NCBI GenBank assembly: GCA_902773155.1
Contig: CACYDK010000095.1
Location: 1-6,134 of the forward strand
Reading direction: 5' to 3'
Length of the DNA: 6,134 nucleotides
DNA from: an uncultured Ruminococcus sp.
Lineage (GTDB): Bacteria > Bacillota > Clostridia > Oscillospirales > Acutalibacteraceae
Shown: positions 1-5,050 of the stretch, piece after piece
How positions within the stretch are numbered: the first letter of the stretch is position 1
Layout of the letters: every line of letters starts with the position of its first letter
The notes under the pieces: model-generated
Told to the model about the DNA's origin: nothing
Databases searched by the model: none
Seen by the model: the letters and a program-made list of their open reading frames with translations, nothing else
Translations under genes and position numbers: made by a program

Positions 1-131
1 AGATTAAGCCGGCTACAAATCCTTCCATCACATCTCAGTGCCTGAGAGTGCCCGTAAGTGACGGTCACACAGCGGCTGTATTCGTATCGTTCGACAAGAA
101 GCCCGACCTTGAGGAGATCAAGGAGCGCTGG
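1..131 (+). pseudogene. asd: Aspartate-semialdehyde dehydrogenase fragment (C-terminal domain piece, rightward copy)
   Basis: Reading from base 3 on the + strand gives about 43 residues that match the Asd substrate-binding domain. They include the segment RVPVSDGHTAAVFV with the catalytic-base histidine, then a lysine-rich stretch ending in KERW at 120-131. Over 35 aligned residues it agrees at 24 with the leftward Asd copy next to it, so it comes from a related but distinct gene. Homology stops at the Trp codon (129-131). The frame then runs through unrelated residues, antisense to the other copy, to a TGA at 207-209. The N-terminal part lies before the window and the C-terminal ~90 residues are missing. 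It could be a real partial duplicate broken by recombination, or foreign sequence joined by assembly or amplification. Family identity is confident; biological reality of the join is not. Confidence 0.75.
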
Positions 132-927
132 GGAGGTCGAGCTCCTGCGGAACGCCGCAGAAATTCTTCCACGCCTCTAACATCTGCTCCTTGGAGGGCT
201 TCTTCCTGAACTTTACGAATACGGCTGCCGTATGTCCGTCCGAAACAGGAACTCTGAAGCACTGTGCCGTGAAGAGGGGCTCCTTCTCGGACTTTTCTTC
301 CTCGCCGCCGATGTAGGGGATGAGGTTATCTACCATCTCAGGCCATGTATTGAAGTTCTTTCCGGCGCCGGAGATCGCCTGATATGTGCAGGCGAGAACC
401 TTGTTGACGCCGAGCTCCTTTAAGGGATGAATAGCGGGAACGTAGCTCTGGAGCGAGCAGTTGGACTTGACGGCTATAAAGCCGCGCTTTGTGCCGAGAC
501 GCTTTCTCTGAGCCTCTATGATCTTGATGTGATCCGCGTTGATCTCCGGAATAACCATCGGTACGTCGGGAGTAAAGCGGTTTGCCGAGTTGTTTGAAAC
601 TATAGGACACTCTGCCTTGGCGTAAGCCTCCTCAAGAGCCTTGATTTCGTCTTTGGGCATATTTACAGCGCAGAAGCAGAAGTCTACCGTAGCGGCAACC
701 TTCTCGACCTCGGCGGCGTCCATAACGACCATATCCTTTACCTCTTCGGGCATAGGCTCGTCAAGAAGCCAGCGGCCGTCCATAAGCTCGCCGTATTTCT
801 TGCCGGCGCTCCTGGAGCTCGCGGCTAATGTTGTGATATTAAACCAGGGGTGTTTGGAGAGAAGAAGTAAAAATCTCTGACCTACCATTCCTGTGGCGCC
901 TATAACGCCGACTTTATAATTTTTCAT
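118..927 (-). CDS. asd: Aspartate-semialdehyde dehydrogenase, C-terminally truncated
   Basis: Asd makes L-aspartate 4-semialdehyde from aspartyl phosphate with NADPH, in the cytosol, at the branch to lysine/diaminopimelate, threonine and methionine. The visible protein is 269 residues. It has the NADP-binding loop GATGMVG (10-16), a catalytic Cys157 in SNCSLQ and a catalytic His232 in SDGHTAAV. It belongs to the longer archaeal/Clostridia-type branch, usually about 350-360 residues. The start is ATG at 925-927 with GGAGG at 936-940; a GTG at 940-942 is in frame but lies within the SD region. The protein stays Asd-like to the end (GVPQELDLPSAP), then meets TGA at 118-120, exactly where the inverted second asd copy begins. 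The C-terminal part normally containing the RPQ..LDRD and GM.VSVGR motifs is absent. About 20 residues also seem to be missing between EKEPL and FTAQC (~215-220) compared with relatives as I recall them. As shown it is probably inactive, unless the join is artificial. Confidence 0.88.
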   Translation of the reverse strand: MKNYKVGVIGATGMVGQRFLLLLSKHPWFNITTLAASSRSAGKKYGELMDGRWLLDEPMPEEVKDMVVMDAAEVEKVAATVDFCFCAVNMPKDEIKALEEAYAKAECPIVSNNSANRFTPDVPMVIPEINADHIKIIEAQRKRLGTKRGFIAVKSNCSLQSYVPAIHPLKELGVNKVLACTYQAISGAGKNFNTWPEMVDNLIPYIGGEEEKSEKEPLFTAQCFRVPVSDGHTAAVFVKFRKKPSKEQMLEAWKNFCGVPQELDLPSAP

Positions 928-964
928 GTTTTTTTCCTCCACATATTACAATTTGTTAAGAATA

Positions 965-1077
965 GTTGTAAGTTTCGGGAAAATAAGATATTATAATTAA
1001 GCAACGCCCGGAAAAAGCCTTCAAAACTAAGTTAAAATGCGGTTTTTAGGGCGTTCGCCCAAGAAACTTACTCCAAC
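965..1077 (-). ncRNA. Nested inverted repeats in the asd 5' leader; possible structured RNA
   Basis: Bases 968-976 and 1063-1071 are a perfect 9-bp inverted repeat (GTAAGTTTC / GAAACTTAC). It extends outward by 3 bp (965-967 with 1075-1077, past a 3-base bulge) and inward by GGG/CCC (977-979 with 1058-1060, past a 2-base bulge). Inside lies a second helix, AACGCCC (1003-1009) with GGGCGTT (1049-1055), continued by AAAAA/TTTTT and CC/GG. A competing palindrome, GGGCGTTCGCCC (1049-1060), would disrupt both. If asd starts from the promoter at 1093-1121, this lies in a ~160-nt leader. It does not match the conserved cores of lysine, SAM, glycine or c-di-GMP riboswitches that I can recall, and there is no clear U-tract for a terminator. 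It could also be a DNA repeat element. Pairings are seen; RNA function is inferred. Confidence 0.4.
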
Positions 1078-1108
1078 AATTACCTAACCTATAATATATC
1101 ATTATAAC
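1067..1108 (+). promoter_or_regulatory. queA promoter region (weak -35)
   Basis: On the + strand there is a perfect TATAAT at 1090-1095 and a second -10-like TATAAC at 1103-1108. Neither has a good -35; the best at 16-18 bases are TTACTC-like and TTACCT-like. The -10 overlaps the -10 of the divergent asd promoter. The exact start site is uncertain. Confidence 0.4.
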
Positions 1109-1121
1109 CCTGGGTTGTCAA
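1093..1121 (-). promoter_or_regulatory. asd promoter
   Basis: On the - strand, TTGACA (1116-1121) is followed by a 17-base spacer and TATATT (1093-1098). TATTAT at 1091-1096 is an alternative -10 with a 19-base spacer. Initiation would be near 1086, giving a leader of about 160 nt before the asd ATG. Confidence 0.6.
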
Positions 1122-1166
1122 TCAATGTTACAAAATTCTAACCTTTTTAAGAGAGAGGAAAATAGT

Positions 1167-2192
1167 ATGCAAACCAGTGATTTTTTCTACAATTTGCCGA
1201 AGGAACTCATTGCTCAGACGCCGTTAGAGCCGAGAGATTCGTCGAGACTCCTCGTGCTGGGGCGAAACAGCGGGGAAATTGCACATAAGCATTTTTACGA
1301 TATAATAGATTATCTTGAGGAGGGCGATACCCTCGTGGCTAACGATTCGCGAGTTTTGCCCGCCAGAATTTACGGAAAAAAGCTCGACACGGGAGCAAAC
1401 GTTGAGTTTCTGTTGCTTAAACAACTCTCCGGAAACCGCTGGGAAACTCTCTGTAAGCCCGGCAGAAAGGCGAGAGAGGGAGCGAGGTTTTCGTTCGGCG
1501 ACGGTTTAATGACCGCAGAGGTCGTCGGGGTAAAGGACGACGGCAACAGGATCGTTGACTTCGACTGCGACGAAAACTTTTTTGCCACTCTCGATAAGAT
1601 CGGACAGATGCCGCTTCCGCCTTACATCACCGAAAAGTTGCAGGACAAGGAGCGCTATCAGACGGTCTACTCCCACGAGCTCGGATCCGCGGCCGCTCCG
1701 ACCGCCGGACTGCATTTTACCGAGGAGCTTATGGACAGAATCCGCAGCAAGGGCGTCAATATAGTGTATGTAACCCTTCATGTTGGGCTCGGGACCTTCC
1801 GTCCTGTAAAGGTTGAGGACGTTACCAAGCACAAAATGCACAGCGAGCACTACGAGATCCCCGAGGAAACCGCTCGTGTGATCAACGAAACCAGGAAGAA
1901 CGGCAAGCGTGTGATCGCGGTCGGTACGACCTCCTGCCGTACTCTCGAGAGCGTTGCGGCCGAATACGGCGAGATAAAGGCCTGCGAGGGCTATACCGAA
2001 ATCTTCATATATCCCGGCTTTGAGTTTAAGGCTATCGACGGACTCATTACGAACTTCCATCTTCCGGAAAGCACGCTGATCATGCTCGTTTCAGCCTTTG
2101 CCGGCTACGATAATATTATGAACGCCTACAAAACCGCCGTGGAACAGAGATATCGCTTCTTTTCTTTTGGAGACGCGATGGCCATTCTATGA
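1167..2192 (+). CDS. queA: S-adenosylmethionine:tRNA ribosyltransferase-isomerase QueA
   Basis: QueA moves and isomerises the ribosyl group of S-adenosylmethionine onto preQ1 at tRNA position 34, forming epoxyqueuosine. It acts in the cytosol, after Tgt. The 341-residue protein is full length for the Bacillus-type family (~342). Hallmarks in order are [15 protein letters not shown] (48-62), CKPGRK (96-101), QMPLPPYI (147-154), [22 protein letters not shown] (163-184, in two pieces of the signature), [13 protein letters not shown] (202-214), KMHSEHYEI (223-231), GTTSCRTLE (253-261) and NFHLPESTL (296-304). The ATG at 1167 has GAGAGG at 1153-1158 in front and gives the usual family N-terminus. 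An upstream in-frame ATG at 1125 would add 14 unrelated residues. The tgt gene normally follows directly; here a toxin-antitoxin module intervenes and no terminator is visible after queA. Confidence 0.97.
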   Translation: MQTSDFFYNLPKELIAQTPLEPRDSSRLLVLGRNSGEIAHKHFYDIIDYLEEGDTLVANDSRVLPARIYGKKLDTGANVEFLLLKQLSGNRWETLCKPGRKAREGARFSFGDGLMTAEVVGVKDDGNRIVDFDCDENFFATLDKIGQMPLPPYITEKLQDKERYQTVYSHELGSAAAPTAGLHFTEELMDRIRSKGVNIVYVTLHVGLGTFRPVKVEDVTKHKMHSEHYEIPEETARVINETRKNGKRVIAVGTTSCRTLESVAAEYGEIKACEGYTEIFIYPGFEFKAIDGLITNFHLPESTLIMLVSAFAGYDNIMNAYKTAVEQRYRFFSFGDAMAIL

Positions 2193-2201
2193 TTTGTATA
2201 T

Positions 2202-2254
2202 TAATATTCTACTAATATTATTGACATATCATATAAAAATGCTTATAATATTAG
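2202..2254. repeat. Three phased TAATATTA palindromes, probable toxin-antitoxin operator
   Basis: The 8-base palindrome TAATATTA is perfect at 2213-2220 and 2246-2253, with a 7/8 copy (TAATATTC) at 2202-2209. The two perfect copies extend to a 9-bp inverted repeat (CTAATATTA 2212-2220, TAATATTAG 2246-2254). The first two also form TAATATT-5 bases-AATATTA. Centres are 11 and 33 bases apart, so all sites face the same side of the helix. They flank the -35 and overlap the -10 of the module's promoter. RelB/DinJ ribbon-helix-helix antitoxins repress their own operons through short palindromes, so this is the likely binding site. The binding itself is inferred. Confidence 0.6.
2221..2249 (+). promoter_or_regulatory. 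Toxin-antitoxin promoter, perfect consensus
   Basis: TTGACA (2221-2226), a 17-base spacer and TATAAT (2244-2249) match the sigma-70/sigma-A consensus at every position. Initiation would be near 2256, giving a leader of about 18 nt that carries AAAGGTGG (2259-2266) before the ATG at 2274. Such a strong core, surrounded by palindromes, fits an autorepressed operon. Confidence 0.85.
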
Positions 2255-2273
2255 ATAGAAAGGTGGTATAATT

Positions 2274-2540
2274 ATGGCACAAACAAATGTTAATATAAGA
2301 ATGGATGAAAACACAAAAAGAGAATTTGATTTATTTTGCAATGAAATAGGTCTATCCGTCAGCTCTGTTTTCAATATGTTTGCAAAAACAGTTGTCAGAG
2401 AACATAGAATTCCATTTGAGATTAAAACGGAAATGCCTAATTCTGTGACAATAGCGGCAATAGAAGCCGCTGAAAAAGGCGAAGATGTTTATGGCCCGTT
2501 TGATAGTGTTGAGTCGTTAATGGAGGCTCTAAATGCTTAA
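2274..2540 (+). CDS. RelB/DinJ-family antitoxin
   Basis: This is an 88-residue antitoxin of a type II module. It should bind and neutralise the YafQ-like toxin encoded next and repress their shared promoter. The N-terminal half looks like a ribbon-helix-helix: a beta strand at about 3-9 (QTNVNIR), then two helices through about 45 (KREFDLFCNEIGL, SVSSVFNMFAKTVV). The RIPFEI segment (45-50) after it is typical of DinJ/RelB proteins. The C-terminal part (60-88, with a GPFDS... motif) is the expected toxin-binding tail. The ATG at 2274 is supported by AAAGGTGG at 2259-2266. The gene overlaps the toxin gene by 8 bases. Base composition is far from the neighbours: the line 2281-2340 has 13 G/C of 60, against 36 of 60 at 3061-3120 in tgt. 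This suggests recent acquisition. Confidence 0.9.
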   Translation: MAQTNVNIRMDENTKREFDLFCNEIGLSVSSVFNMFAKTVVREHRIPFEIKTEMPNSVTIAAIEAAEKGEDVYGPFDSVESLMEALNA

Positions 2541-2811
2541 AATTGTTTTTACGGGACAATTCAAAAGAGATTATAAGCTCGCTGTAAAAAGGGGCTGTAA
2601 CGAAAAAGAATTGACAACTGTCGTTTCACTTCTTGCGTTACAACAGCCCCTACCCTCTAAATACAGAGATCATTCCTTGGAGAATTCACGCAACTATAAA
2701 GGACTACGTGAATGTCACATTAAACCTGATTGGTTGTTAATCTATAAAGTGAACTCCGATAGGCTGATTCTAGAATTGATCAGAACCGGTACACACATCG
2801 ATTTGTTTTAA
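2533..2811 (+). CDS. YafQ-family mRNA interferase toxin
   Basis: The 92-residue protein belongs to the RelE/ParE superfamily, YafQ branch. Such toxins cut mRNA on the translating ribosome and stop growth when freed from their antitoxin. The length equals E. coli YafQ. Candidate catalytic residues are all present: His47 (RDHSL), His62 and Asp66 (CHIKPDW), and His88 with Phe92 near the C-terminus (TGTHIDLF). The family block YKGLRECHIKPDWLLIYK (55-72) is clear. The start ATG (2533-2535) lies within the last codons of the antitoxin, and GGAGG at 2522-2526 lies inside the antitoxin gene, so translation is probably coupled. With its key residues intact the toxin is probably functional. Target codon preference cannot be read from the sequence. 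Confidence 0.9.
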   Translation: MLKIVFTGQFKRDYKLAVKRGCNEKELTTVVSLLALQQPLPSKYRDHSLENSRNYKGLRECHIKPDWLLIYKVNSDRLILELIRTGTHIDLF

Positions 2812-2814
2812 ATG

Positions 2815-2839
2815 TTCGGCGTGGATTATCCGCGCCGAA
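2815..2839 (+). other. Hairpin between the toxin gene and tgt
   Basis: TTCGGCG (2815-2821) pairs with CGCCGAA (2833-2839); a G-U pair and GG/CC extend the stem to 10 bp around an ATTAT loop. No T-run follows (AATTCTGCTTA), so it is a poor intrinsic terminator. It ends 12 bases before the tgt SD (GGAGA, 2852-2856). Its GC-rich sequence resembles the core operon more than the AT-rich module, so it may be a remnant of the original queA-tgt spacer. It could shape readthrough or protect an mRNA end. Confidence 0.5.
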
Positions 2840-2864
2840 AATTCTGCTTACGGAGAAAAGGCTT

Positions 2865-3995
2865 ATGTTTAAAGTAATTAAAAATGAAAACTCCGCCCGA
2901 AGAGGCGTGATTAATACCGTCCACGGCACAGTTCAGACGCCGTGCTTTATGAACGTCGCGACCTGCGGAGCGATAAAGGGAGCGCTGTCGGCCTTCGATT
3001 TAAAGGACGTAAAATGCCAGATAATGCTCAGCAATACCTACCATATGCACCTTCGTCCCGGAGACGAGAACGTTAAGACCCTCGGAGGGCTTCACAAGTT
3101 TACGCGCTGGGACGGCCCGATTCTGACCGACAGCGGCGGCTTTCAGGTGTTTTCGCTGGCTAAGCTGAGAAATATCACCGAGGACGGCGTTACCTTTAAT
3201 TCTCACATAGACGGTCACAGGATTTTTATGACGCCGGAATTCAGTATGCAGATCCAGTCCAATCTCGGCTCAACGATCGCTATGGCCTTCGACGAGTGCG
3301 TTGAGAATCCCTCGCCCTACGATTACACCAAGCGTTCCGCAGAGCTCACCGCGAGGTGGCTCGTTCGCTGTAAAAACGAGCTGACGAGACTCAATTCACT
3401 CGGGGACGCGGTCAATCCTCAGCAAAAGCTCTTCGGAATCAACCAGGGCGGCATTTACAAGGATTTGCGTGTTGACCATATGAAAAGGATCGCCGAGCTT
3501 GAGCTCGACGGCTACGCTATCGGCGGACTCGCTGTAGGCGAGGAGACCGAGGTTATGTATGAGATAATCGACGAGGTCATCCCGCATATGCCCTATGACA
3601 AGCCCCGTTATCTTATGGGAGTCGGTACTCCGGTCAATATCATCGAGGCCGTACACCGCGGGGTAGATATGTTCGACTGCGTTATGCCCAGCCGGAACGC
3701 CCGCCACGGACATCTTTTTACGTGGAAGGGTATCAGGAACATAATGAACTCAAAGTATGCTCTGGATCCCGCTCCTATTGACGAGCAGTGCGAGTGCCCA
3801 ACCTGTAAAAGCTTCTCCCGAGCTTACGTGCGCCATCTTATGAAGGCCGGCGAAATGCTGGGAATGAGGCTCTGCGTGACACATAATCTCTATTTCTATA
3901 ATACGCTTCTCGAAAGAATCCGTGAAGCTCTCGACGAAAACCGATACGAAGAATTCTATAATACCTACCGTGAAATACTGAATATTCGTATATAA
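2865..3995 (+). CDS. tgt: tRNA-guanine transglycosylase Tgt
   Basis: Tgt swaps guanine at position 34 of tRNAs with GUN anticodons for preQ1, the step before QueA. At 376 residues it is full length (E. coli 375). Visible features are the base-binding TDSGGFQVFS (88-97, catalytic Asp89), FDEC (142-145), GINQGGIY (191-198), GGLAVGE (220-226), the nucleophile Asp271 in MFDCVMPSRNARHG, and a zinc site made of Cys309, Cys311, Cys314 (CECPTC) and His340 (THNLYFYN). The start ATG 2865 is preceded by GGAGA (2852-2856). Several positions in the N-terminal half differ from the common consensus: NVATCGAIKG (30-39) where most have PV.TQG.VKG, and IMLSNTYHMHLRPG for ILGNTYHL.LRPG. This is probably a clade-specific variant. 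With QueA encoded nearby, preQ1 is the likely substrate. The usual operon link with queA is interrupted by the toxin-antitoxin module. Confidence 0.97.
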   Translation: MFKVIKNENSARRGVINTVHGTVQTPCFMNVATCGAIKGALSAFDLKDVKCQIMLSNTYHMHLRPGDENVKTLGGLHKFTRWDGPILTDSGGFQVFSLAKLRNITEDGVTFNSHIDGHRIFMTPEFSMQIQSNLGSTIAMAFDECVENPSPYDYTKRSAELTARWLVRCKNELTRLNSLGDAVNPQQKLFGINQGGIYKDLRVDHMKRIAELELDGYAIGGLAVGEETEVMYEIIDEVIPHMPYDKPRYLMGVGTPVNIIEAVHRGVDMFDCVMPSRNARHGHLFTWKGIRNIMNSKYALDPAPIDEQCECPTCKSFSRAYVRHLMKAGEMLGMRLCVTHNLYFYNTLLERIREALDENRYEEFYNTYREILNIRI

Positions 3996-4027
3996 TCACC
4001 AAATTTTCGCCTGTCCCGAGAAATTCC

Positions 4028-4056
4028 TTGCAAGATCGTGATTTATCTGCTATAAT
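4028..4056 (+). promoter_or_regulatory. yajC promoter, extended -10
   Basis: TTGCAA (4028-4033), a 17-base spacer and TATAAT (4051-4056) preceded by TGC form an extended -10 promoter between tgt and yajC. Initiation near 4063 gives a short leader of about 28 nt. There is no obvious terminator after tgt, so readthrough may also supply yajC. Confidence 0.7.
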
Positions 4057-4090
4057 ACGGCTTGGACTATTTTTGAAAGGACAACATATT

Positions 4091-4471
4091 ATGAATTTTT
4101 TACCTACAATGGACGCAGCTCCGCAGCAGGGGTTTGGCGGAAACAGCTTTATTTTAATGATCGTAATCTATGTCGCTATCTTTGCGGCTCTTTACTTTTT
4201 CCTCATCAGACCTAACTCAAAGAAGAAGAAGCAGGAGGCCGAAATCCGCAACAATCTTGAAATCGGCGACGAGATCACAACCATCGGCGGAATAATGGGA
4301 CGCGTAGTTGCCATAAAGCAAGACGAGGATGCTATCATCATCGAGACCGGCTCCGACCGCAACAAGATGAAGATGAAAAAGTGGTGCATCTCTTCCGTGG
4401 ATACTCAGAAGGAAGTTAATTCCGCTGAGACTACCGAGAAAAAAGGCTTCTTTGCCCGCTTTAAGAAATAA
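4091..4471 (+). CDS. yajC: Preprotein translocase subunit YajC
   Basis: YajC is a small single-span membrane protein that associates with the SecDF part of the Sec translocase. The 126-residue product has a short Gly/Gln-rich start, one membrane segment at about 19-39 (NSFILMIVIYVAIFAALYFF), then the family hallmark FLIRPNSKKKK (37-47). The cytoplasmic domain carries IGDEITTIGGIMGRVVAI (58-75). The tail is charged and ends in FFARFKK. The start ATG 4091 fits the family N-terminus and has AAAGGA at 4076-4081. An in-frame ATG at 4028 lies within the promoter's -35 and would add 21 unrelated residues. The yajC gene commonly follows tgt in bacteria, which agrees with the order here; secD/secF are not in view downstream. 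Confidence 0.95.
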   Translation: MNFLPTMDAAPQQGFGGNSFILMIVIYVAIFAALYFFLIRPNSKKKKQEAEIRNNLEIGDEITTIGGIMGRVVAIKQDEDAIIIETGSDRNKMKMKKWCISSVDTQKEVNSAETTEKKGFFARFKK

Positions 4472-4491
4472 TACATAGTAATAAAAATTTT

Positions 4492-4530
4492 TTCCTCCGA
4501 ATATAATCGAGTAGATCATATTCGGAGGAA
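4492..4530 (+). promoter_or_regulatory. Perfect 13-bp hairpin burying the Shine-Dalgarno of the next gene
   Basis: TTCCTCCGAATAT (4492-4504) is perfectly complementary to 4518-4530. After one A/C mismatch, ATC/GAT adds three pairs, leaving a GAGTA loop (4509-4513). The 3' arm contains GGAGGA (4524-4529), the SD for the ATG at 4536, so in a transcript carrying both arms the SD is fully paired. The 5' arm and upper stem also contain TATAAT (4502-4507), without a good -35. A transcript starting near 4514 would lose the 5' arm and have a free SD. No U-tract follows, so it is not a typical intrinsic terminator. Confidence 0.75.
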
Positions 4531-4535
4531 TTCTT

Positions 4536-4934
4536 ATGTCAGCGAAAAAAATAAATAAAAAAGCGGTAAAAAGCGTGCTCTTTGGCGTGCTTCTGGGAAG
4601 TTTGATTACAGTTTTACTGATGCTCGCAGCTTCTCTCATTATTGTGATGGGAGGAAAGCTCCCGACGGATATGCTGCCCTATCTCACGCTCTTCTTTCTC
4701 GCGGTGGGAAGCTTCTCGGGAGGTTTTGCTTCGGCAAGGGTTTACAAAAGCGCCGGGATACTTATCGGAGCGGTGACAGGACTCGTTATTCTTATCGCCG
4801 TAATAATTTCCGGAGCGGAGAGCTTTAGCGAGGGAGTCTCGGTTTTTACACTTTATAAGGCGCTCTGCGCTCTTGTCGCCTCCGCGCTAGGCGGTGTGGT
4901 TGGCGTGAACCGACGTGAAAAAATAAAGATATAG
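4536..4934 (+). CDS. Small four-helix membrane protein, TIGR04086 / DUF3792 (YrzE-like) type
   Basis: The 132-residue protein is almost entirely hydrophobic, with four likely membrane helices at about 13-38, 46-68, 72-92 and 104-124. A basic N-terminus (KKINKKAVK) and a basic tail (NRREKIKI) suggest both ends are cytoplasmic. Gly-rich helix faces (SFSGGFASARVYKSAG, SALGGVVGV) and the topology match a family of unknown function widespread in Clostridia and Bacilli, often encoded beside yajC. I assign it by topology, size and position rather than by a catalytic motif; none is visible. The start ATG 4536 has GGAGGA at 4524-4529, six bases away, but that SD lies in a strong hairpin. Two terminators follow the stop. 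A role in secretion or the cell envelope is only suggested by the neighbour. Confidence 0.72.
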   Translation: MSAKKINKKAVKSVLFGVLLGSLITVLLMLAASLIIVMGGKLPTDMLPYLTLFFLAVGSFSGGFASARVYKSAGILIGAVTGLVILIAVIISGAESFSEGVSVFTLYKALCALVASALGGVVGVNRREKIKI

Positions 4935-4966
4935 CTAATTCAATAATATTTACCGCTTCTGAATTT

Positions 4967-4990
4967 GCAGTGCTTAGCGCTGCTTGTTTT
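4967..4990 (+). terminator. Intrinsic terminator after the membrane-protein gene
   Basis: GCAGTGC (4967-4973) pairs with GCGCTGC (4977-4983), with one G-U pair and a TTA loop, followed by TTGTTTT (4984-4990). Stem plus T-rich tail is the standard rho-independent arrangement for rightward transcripts. Confidence 0.65.
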
Positions 4991-5003
4991 GATAAAAGCC
5001 GAA

Positions 5004-5050
5004 AACAGCCGGAAACCGACTCGCTTGCGAGCTTGGTTTCCGGTTGTTCT
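5004..5050. terminator. Strong bidirectional terminator between convergent genes
   Basis: Bases 5004-5017 pair with 5035-5048 over 14 positions with one G-U pair. The top of the stem continues through CTCG/CGAG (5020-5023 with 5028-5031) around a CTTG tetraloop. Downstream on the + strand is CTTATTTTCTT; on the - strand TTTTC and CTTTTATC follow. It lies between the rightward membrane-protein gene and the leftward acyl-CoA synthetase, whose stop codon starts at 5052 and ends at 5050, right at the hairpin base. Confidence 0.8.

Noticed and set aside
121..146. AGGAGC / GCTCCT inverted repeat near the asd junction as a site-specific recombination site
   Set aside because: Only 6 bp, and it falls within normal Asd coding sequence of the leftward copy; more likely coincidence.
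641..880. A 79-residue Ser/Thr-rich frame on the + strand
   Set aside because: Shadow of the asd gene on the opposite strand; low-complexity composition comes from Asd codons.
1003..1060. The leader hairpin as an intrinsic terminator
   Set aside because: Neither strand has a proper T-run right after the stem.
1125..1166. Upstream in-frame ATG for queA
   Set aside because: It would add 14 residues absent from the family, while the ATG at 1167 has a good SD and the usual N-terminus.
1506..2060. A 184-residue open frame antisense to queA
   Set aside because: It has no recognisable domain and no SD, and the + strand is an intact, full-length QueA.
2193..2864. Insertion sequence or integron carrying the toxin-antitoxin module
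   Set aside because: No transposase, integrase, terminal inverted repeats or target duplication can be seen around it.
4217..4639. A 140-residue frame antisense to yajC and into the next gene
   Set aside because: It spans two well-supported + strand genes and the hairpin between them; its hydrophobicity mirrors Lys-rich sequence.
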